This document shows positions 6,080-10,374 of a stretch of DNA of 10,374 nt, in pieces. The notes below the pieces were generated by a model. It saw nothing but the letters and a program-made list of their open reading frames with translations. It was not told the DNA's origin and ran no database searches. Source of the DNA: CAIVAT01 sp037128705 (GTDB lineage Bacteria; Bacteroidota; Bacteroidia; Bacteroidales; FEN-979); contig JBAXVX010000063.1 of assembly GCA_037128705.1 (NCBI GenBank), positions 1 through 10,374 on the forward strand, given 5' to 3'. A program made the translations under genes and the position numbers. The number at the start of each line of letters is the position of its first letter. The stretch's first letter is position 1.

Positions 6080-7141
6080 TCAATACCGCGCAGGCAACTT
6101 GTAATTCCGGGCTGCCAGCATGGAGATCAGCATTCCCGGGTCGTCTGTGATGATCCCATCCACTCCCCAGTCGATCAGTTTCGACACCAGATTAACATCG
6201 AAGGTAGTTTTGCTATGTTCGGGCCACGTCCATACCACGACCTTCAATCCCAGGGCATGGGCCTCCTCCAGCGTTTTCAAAGTAAGCACAACATCCTCCG
6301 GTTCCCAGCACGTTCCGCCCATGTCCTTGACCATCTGCGGAATCGAATTCTTATGATCCTTCACTAAAATTCCGCCGGTCCACAATCCTGCAATGGCCGG
6401 ATTGGGATCATAGAAGCTGTAGGGAGTTCCCGGTTCATTGTCCCATTCGGTGAGGTAGGCCGTCTTTACCCTGACATCCAGTTTCTGTAATTCATAGAGG
6501 CATCGCCAGTCGAACGATTGGATTTCACAAAGGGTTACAATATCTTCCTCTTTCAGGATATTGTAAAGTGCTGCAGCAAACTCAGCCGGGGTGAAAGTCC
6601 AGTCCGTGTGTTCGGGGTCTGTTTTAAATTCGATCTGGAAACCCACCTGTTTATTGGTCCTGCCGTTCACATAGCGGATCACTTCACGCAGGGTGGGCAT
6701 GTGTACGCCATCCATTCCTATCTGGGCGGGGAAAAATTTACTGTAGGCGCTGGCTGTATCCAGCCGCCCGACATCATATTTCTGAACCTCTGCCAGGGAG
6801 AGTGATTTTACAATTTTCCGCTCTGTTATGAATTTTCCGTCGGTCCCCCGTACAATATCAGGATTCAGCCTGATGTCGTGCGAAACGATGACCTCCCCCT
6901 CTTTCGACATCACGATGTCCATATCCACCCAGTGGGTTCCGATGGCCAGGCCCGCGGTATAACCGGGGATGGCATTCTCAGGGGCATAGCTTCGTGCTCC
7001 GCGGTGTGCATATACCTCCAGCTTTTTACGTGTATCAGGCTGAACAGGATCTTCACTGTTTTTTTTGCAGCCCCCGGTCAAAAGAGATAACAGGAGACCC
7101 GCCATCACCAGGGAGATCGAAAATGATTTTATTTTTTTCAT
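6080..7141 (-). CDS. Lipoprotein glycerophosphodiester phosphodiesterase
   Basis: This 353-residue enzyme of the GDPD (GlpQ/UgpQ) family is expected to hydrolyse glycerophosphodiesters to sn-glycerol 3-phosphate and an alcohol, as in use of phospholipid head groups. Residues 1-24 form a lipoprotein signal peptide with lipobox LTGGC; Cys25 would be acylated, anchoring the enzyme outside the cytoplasmic membrane. Family motifs follow: HRG (46-48) and PEN (54-56), a metal-site segment VDMDIVMSKEGEVIVSHD (72-89) with D73, D75 and H88, then RLNPDIVRGTDG, and E171/K173 in QIEFKTD. The end VVVWTWPEHSK and GVDGIITDDPGML (326-338) is the usual barrel closure. Many family members have Glu-x-Asp where this one has Asp73-x-Asp75, a conservative change. 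Start ATG 7141 is fixed by the signal peptide. Right before it lies the heptamer array, so no ordinary ribosome-binding site or promoter is visible. It may be read through from the TPR kinase. Confidence 0.93.
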   Translation of the reverse strand: MKKIKSFSISLVMAGLLLSLLTGGCKKNSEDPVQPDTRKKLEVYAHRGARSYAPENAIPGYTAGLAIGTHWVDMDIVMSKEGEVIVSHDIRLNPDIVRGTDGKFITERKIVKSLSLAEVQKYDVGRLDTASAYSKFFPAQIGMDGVHMPTLREVIRYVNGRTNKQVGFQIEFKTDPEHTDWTFTPAEFAAALYNILKEEDIVTLCEIQSFDWRCLYELQKLDVRVKTAYLTEWDNEPGTPYSFYDPNPAIAGLWTGGILVKDHKNSIPQMVKDMGGTCWEPEDVVLTLKTLEEAHALGLKVVVWTWPEHSKTTFDVNLVSKLIDWGVDGIITDDPGMLISMLAARNYKLPARY

Positions 7142-7142
7142 A

Positions 7143-7254
7143 AGCTATTAGGGATTAGTCATTAGTCACTAGCCATTAGGCTTTAGCCATTAGGGATTAG
7201 GCACTTGTTATTCGTCATTCGTAATTCGTCAATCGTCATTCGTCATTGGTCATT
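7143..7254. repeat. Array of 16 degenerate heptamers in exact 7-bp phase
   Basis: From 7143 to 7254 the sequence divides into 16 consecutive 7-base units without one insertion or deletion. The left nine units (7143-7205) are variants of AGNCATT, such as AGTCATT at 7157 and AGCCATT at 7171 and 7185. The right seven (7206-7254) are variants of CGTCATT, exact at 7213, 7234 and 7241. On the minus strand the units read AATGACG or AATGACT. Because 7 is not a multiple of 3, successive units place TGA or TAA in all three frames. The array covers the end of the TPR kinase gene, including its stop codon, and finishes one base short of the phosphodiesterase ATG. I recall similar ATTCGTC/ATTAGTC-type intergenic arrays in Bacteroidetes genomes, but cannot name a described family. 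Confidence 0.85.
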
Positions 7255-9308
7255 TCCCCCGGTATCCTTATTGTAAACGTCGTTCCCTTTCCTTCGCTGC
7301 TTTCAAAGGTGATGGTCCCGCCGTGTTTGGCTATGATACCTTGACTGATGAACAAACCCAGCCCCGTTCCCTGGCCAACATCCCTGGTAGTGAAGAAGGG
7401 ATCGAAGAGCTTGTCCCTGATCTCATCGCGGATACCGGAGCCTTCGTCGCTGATATCAATCTGGACTATCTTTTTATCGCCTTCCGCCGTTAGTTTTGCG
7501 GATATCCTGATCTGGTAAGAAGGCCCGGTTTCACCCGAACCGGCCGTCACTCCCGGCGTCTCCTTTTTTTTCTGCTCGATGGCATCGATGGCATTGTTGA
7601 TCAGGTTCATAAAAACCTGGTTCAGTTGTCCGGGGTAGCATTTAATATACCCCAACTCCGGGTCAAAATCCCTGATGATCTCAATCCGGTCCTTGATCTT
7701 GTGATTTAACAGCAGCAGGGTGGAGTTGATTCCTTCAATGAGGTCGGCCTCTTTCATCTCCGATACATCCATCCGGGTGAAGTTGCGCAGCCCCTTTACA
7801 ATTTCAGTCGTCCGCTGCACGCCGATCTGGATATCCGCAATGGTTTGCGGGATGATCTCCAGGAGGTCGGTCAGGGCGAGTTCGTCGGCCAGTTTCCGGG
7901 TTTCGGGCGGAAGCTTTTCAATGGAGTCGATGATCTTTTTCAGATCATCATAATCCTTCTGAAGGCTGATGGCCGCGGAGTTGATAAAATTCACCGGGTT
8001 ATTGATCTCATGGGCGATGCCGAGGGTAAGCATACCAAGCGAAGCCATCTTCTCCGACTGGACCAGGTGTGCCTGGCTCTCCTTGAGGGCATCCTGCTGC
8101 CGGCTGATCTCATTCCGCTGCTCGTTGACCAGGATGTAGGACTTTTTTAAATTCATCCGGCTCCTGATGATGATCAGAACAATGATCACCAGGATCAGGA
8201 CCCCGATAATGGCCGCATAGACAAAGATCAGCTGCTGCCTGTTGTGGAGCTTCAGCAGCTCCATTTGTTTTTCCTTCAGCTGCTCCGCACTTTTCCAGCT
8301 CAGCGCCGAGGCTTTGCTCACGATCTGTGCTCCGTAAATGCTGTCGTAGTTACTGAAGGCGGTGCGAAGGTATTCGAGCGCCTTTCGGTTATTGCCTTCG
8401 GCGATATAAATGTCGGACAACAGCTTGTTGGCTGCAAATATCTGGTACAGGTACCCTATTTTTGTGGCATATTCCAGTCCCACCATGGCATAGTTCTCAG
8501 CCTCCCTGAGATATTGTTTGCCCTTCGCTCCCTTTTCAGTACCCTGGCGAAACCTGATCTTGCCCAGGGTGGTATAATTCTCTGAAACCATCCTAAACGA
8601 CTGGATCGATTTGAAATAGGCCAGTCCTGCGCTGATCAGGGCAAAGGCCGAATCCAGTTTGGATTCCTTCATGTAAAGATACCCGAACCTGTTCTTCTCG
8701 ATCATGATCTCCCCGTTAAGGTGATACTCCTCGGCCATCTTCAGGTGAAGGTTCATATATTTCCTGGCCGAATCGAGCTGATCCATGTTCCGGTAATTGT
8801 TCCCCAGGGTGCCATAGTTCCTGGCTTTCCATAATCCAGGCCTGTTTAGGGGCAGCAGGGCCTTGGCCTTGACAATATATGCCGAAGAGATCTCCGCGTC
8901 AAGATCCAGGTAGAGGAAGGCAAGCATCAGGTAGGATGCACACAGGTATTCCTTATCCCTAAGATTTTCGAAAATTTTCTCCGCCTGCAGGGCATGATCC
9001 AGTGACTTGGGCATAAGGGATAAAAAGTGGTATATAAAGATGAGCGCATAATGCGCAATTCCCTCCCCGTAAGCATAATTCAGCCTTTCAGAAATTTGCA
9101 GCGCTTCCAGCCCGTGATTCAGCGCCTGGCGGGGATTGATGTTGCGCATCTCGAAGCAGATGGTGGCCAGCAACCTGACCTTGGTGGTATCCTCCTTAAT
9201 TTTCGGCAATTCCGACAACAGTGAATCGATCCTGGCCTGGCCCTCTTTCTGGGCATGGACGGCCTGAAAACCAAGTAAAACCATCAGGATCACTGCAGTG
9301 ATTCTCAT
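7236..9308 (-). CDS. Secreted-TPR transmembrane sensor histidine kinase
   Basis: This 690-residue protein begins with a signal peptide (1-19, likely cut after VHA). A helical TPR region spans about 25-345, with clear repeats at 87-116, 165-195 (YGTLGNNYRNMDQLDSARKY), 207-235 and 297-323 (LLSDIYIAEGNNRKALEYL). One membrane helix lies at about 359-382, so the TPR part should be periplasmic. A cytoplasmic coiled coil (385-420) leads into HisKA with GIAHEINNPVNFI and phospho-acceptor His433. HATPase follows with N-box FMNLINNAIDAI (566-577), G1 DEGSGI (621-626), F-box FDPFF (635-639) and G2 GQGTGLGL (645-652). The HEINNP H-box is of the HPK4/NtrB-like type. A low-complexity insert (about 580-598) follows the N-box. 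There is no receiver. The last residues MTNDE and the stop are encoded by the heptamer array. It sits 190 bases after the upstream hybrid kinase gene, a spacer in which I see no gene or clear promoter, and 94 bases before the phosphodiesterase. Confidence 0.94.
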   Translation of the reverse strand: MRITAVILMVLLGFQAVHAQKEGQARIDSLLSELPKIKEDTTKVRLLATICFEMRNINPRQALNHGLEALQISERLNYAYGEGIAHYALIFIYHFLSLMPKSLDHALQAEKIFENLRDKEYLCASYLMLAFLYLDLDAEISSAYIVKAKALLPLNRPGLWKARNYGTLGNNYRNMDQLDSARKYMNLHLKMAEEYHLNGEIMIEKNRFGYLYMKESKLDSAFALISAGLAYFKSIQSFRMVSENYTTLGKIRFRQGTEKGAKGKQYLREAENYAMVGLEYATKIGYLYQIFAANKLLSDIYIAEGNNRKALEYLRTAFSNYDSIYGAQIVSKASALSWKSAEQLKEKQMELLKLHNRQQLIFVYAAIIGVLILVIIVLIIIRSRMNLKKSYILVNEQRNEISRQQDALKESQAHLVQSEKMASLGMLTLGIAHEINNPVNFINSAAISLQKDYDDLKKIIDSIEKLPPETRKLADELALTDLLEIIPQTIADIQIGVQRTTEIVKGLRNFTRMDVSEMKEADLIEGINSTLLLLNHKIKDRIEIIRDFDPELGYIKCYPGQLNQVFMNLINNAIDAIEQKKKETPGVTAGSGETGPSYQIRISAKLTAEGDKKIVQIDISDEGSGIRDEIRDKLFDPFFTTRDVGQGTGLGLFISQGIIAKHGGTITFESSEGKGTTFTIRIPGEMTNDE

Positions 9309-9498
9309 GAGGCGAAATTTTTAGCAGCGGAAGATAAGGAATAAATTCTGTAAACGGGACAACTCGTTTTGCGATACCATGATTGTCGTAAAGCCTTCAT
9401 GCACCGGTTGCCCTCCCGAATCCAGCCTGCGCAAGGCATTGAGGCCAATGTTTCCTGAACTACAGATTATAGATAAAGGACTGTCATAAAGCGGGTGA

Positions 9499-10374
9499 TC
9501 AGGAGGCATCCTTGCCGAGGTGTTTTTTGATGGCCGCAAAGAGGCTGGTGATATTCAGGGGTTTGGGCAAGTAGGCCACGCATCCTGCCTCCAGGGCTCT
9601 GCGTTCATTAAAATCAAGAGAGTAGGCTGTTTGAGCAATGATGGGCAATCCCGGGCGGAAGCCCAGAATATCGCGGGTGGCTTCATATCCGTTTACGATG
9701 GGCATCTGCAGGTCCATCAGGATCATGTCGATGGTATCGTCATTGTGGCAGATTTCAATGGCCTCCAGACCATTTTTGGCCCAGATGACACGGGCATTGG
9801 TTTTTCGCAGCCAGCGTGAAAGCAGGATAAAATTGCTGTCGGTATCCTCCGCCACAAGGATTGATTTGCCCGAAAGGTCGATCATATCATGGGCTGCGGT
9901 ATCATGGCCCGGCTGTATGGCTGATCTCTTTTCCTGGTAGGGGAGGGAGCAATAAACCGAGGTTCCTTTATCCGGCTCTGACTGCAACCACATCCGGCCT
10001 CCCTGAAGCACGATGAACTCCCTGGCCAGGGTAAGGCCCAGGCCAAGTCCGCCGTACTGACGGGTACTCGACTCGTCGCCCTGCCTGAATTTGTCGAAGA
10101 CAAACTCCTGTTTTTCTTTGGATATTCCAATCCCGGTGTCCTTTACGAACATGATCACCTCCTTGCCGGAAATGATGTGGCACCCCAGGGTAATGTGGCC
10201 GAATTTAGTGAATTTGAATGCATTGTCAAGCAGGAAACCCAGGGCTTCGGTCAAGCGCTGTTTATCACATTCGACCATGACAGGCTCGGAGGTTTCGGTA
10301 ATAAAAAAGGAAAATTCAATGCCCTTAAGGTCGAGCGCTTTGAATTTTGCTGAATAACCGGCAAAAACTTCACT
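9499..10374 (-). CDS. Hybrid histidine kinase, C-terminal part (5' end beyond the window)
   Basis: The frame is open from the right window edge (10374) for 291 codons to a TGA at 9501-9499. An internal ATG at 10278 is not the start, because 32 in-frame codons before it continue the kinase fold (IEFSFFITETSEPVMVECD). Numbering from the edge: N-box LLDNAFKFT (48-56), G1 KDTGIGI (78-84), F-box FDKFRQG (93-99), G2 GGLGLGL (108-114), final strand ending CSLPYQ (142-147). A receiver occupies about 169-287 with E176/D177, phospho-acceptor Asp221 (MILMDLQMP), Thr249 (IIAQTA) and Lys271 (LPKP). The H-box and sensory domains lie outside the window. It resembles the 1158-3413 hybrid over the same domains, sharing FRQG, IIAQTA and ALEAGC, so the two are paralogues. 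No output domain follows the receiver. It is in tandem with the TPR kinase. Confidence 0.92.
   Translation of the reverse strand, partial: SEVFAGYSAKFKALDLKGIEFSFFITETSEPVMVECDKQRLTEALGFLLDNAFKFTKFGHITLGCHIISGKEVIMFVKDTGIGISKEKQEFVFDKFRQGDESSTRQYGGLGLGLTLAREFIVLQGGRMWLQSEPDKGTSVYCSLPYQEKRSAIQPGHDTAAHDMIDLSGKSILVAEDTDSNFILLSRWLRKTNARVIWAKNGLEAIEICHNDDTIDMILMDLQMPIVNGYEATRDILGFRPGLPIIAQTAYSLDFNERRALEAGCVAYLPKPLNITSLFAAIKKHLGKDAS

Noticed and set aside
7143..7254. CRISPR array or iteron origin
   Set aside because: The units are only 7 bases with no spacers, which excludes CRISPR. No replication initiator gene or AT-rich melting region is nearby to support an origin.
9321..9539. 72-codon minus-strand frame between the second hybrid kinase and the TPR kinase
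   Set aside because: It starts inside the confidently identified receiver coding sequence in another frame, and its unique part has no recognisable motif or composition.

Overview
The window looks like a chromosomal segment of a Bacteroidetes bacterium, probably of the Bacteroidales/Marinilabiliales type. The evidence is indirect. Several intergenic stretches carry boxes of the form TAnnTTTG, the Bacteroidetes -7 promoter element. Start codons mostly lack Shine-Dalgarno sequences. Soluble multi-PAS kinases and a secreted-TPR sensor kinase are architectures common in that phylum. There is no rRNA, tRNA, CRISPR array, transposase or phage gene.

Layout. At 1-887 (minus) lies the N-terminal part of a multi-PAS sensor protein that runs off the left edge. 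Diverging from it at 1158-3413 (plus) is a soluble PAS-GAF hybrid histidine kinase with a C-terminal receiver; a doubtful 52-residue leader ORF precedes it. It converges on a three-PAS histidine kinase at 3467-5335 (minus). The stretch 5336-6079 holds no complete conventional gene. It carries a likely promoter, an inverted repeat, a paired direct repeat, a frameshifted relic of a histidine-kinase C-terminus, and a 35-codon Met/Lys/Gly/Cys/His-rich small ORF with its own -7-like box. From 6080 to the right edge three minus-strand genes follow one another: a lipoprotein glycerophosphodiester phosphodiesterase (6080-7141), a secreted-TPR transmembrane histidine kinase (7236-9308), and the C-terminal half of a second hybrid kinase (9499-10374, cut by the window edge).

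Function. Four of the five large reading frames with sensory architecture show kinase domains, and the fifth (1-887) is probably one too. No stand-alone response regulator or DNA-binding output gene is visible. The receivers are both at the C-termini of hybrid kinases, so phosphotransfer partners must lie elsewhere. The phosphodiesterase is the only enzyme of metabolism and may be cotranscribed with the TPR kinase.

Most unusual item. The junction between the TPR kinase and the phosphodiesterase is a 112-bp array of 16 heptamers in perfect 7-bp phase. It begins inside the kinase's last codons, supplies its stop codon, and ends one base short of the phosphodiesterase start codon. The second most interesting region is the gene-poor 5336-6079 interval. 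I found no clear sign of a novel multi-gene system.
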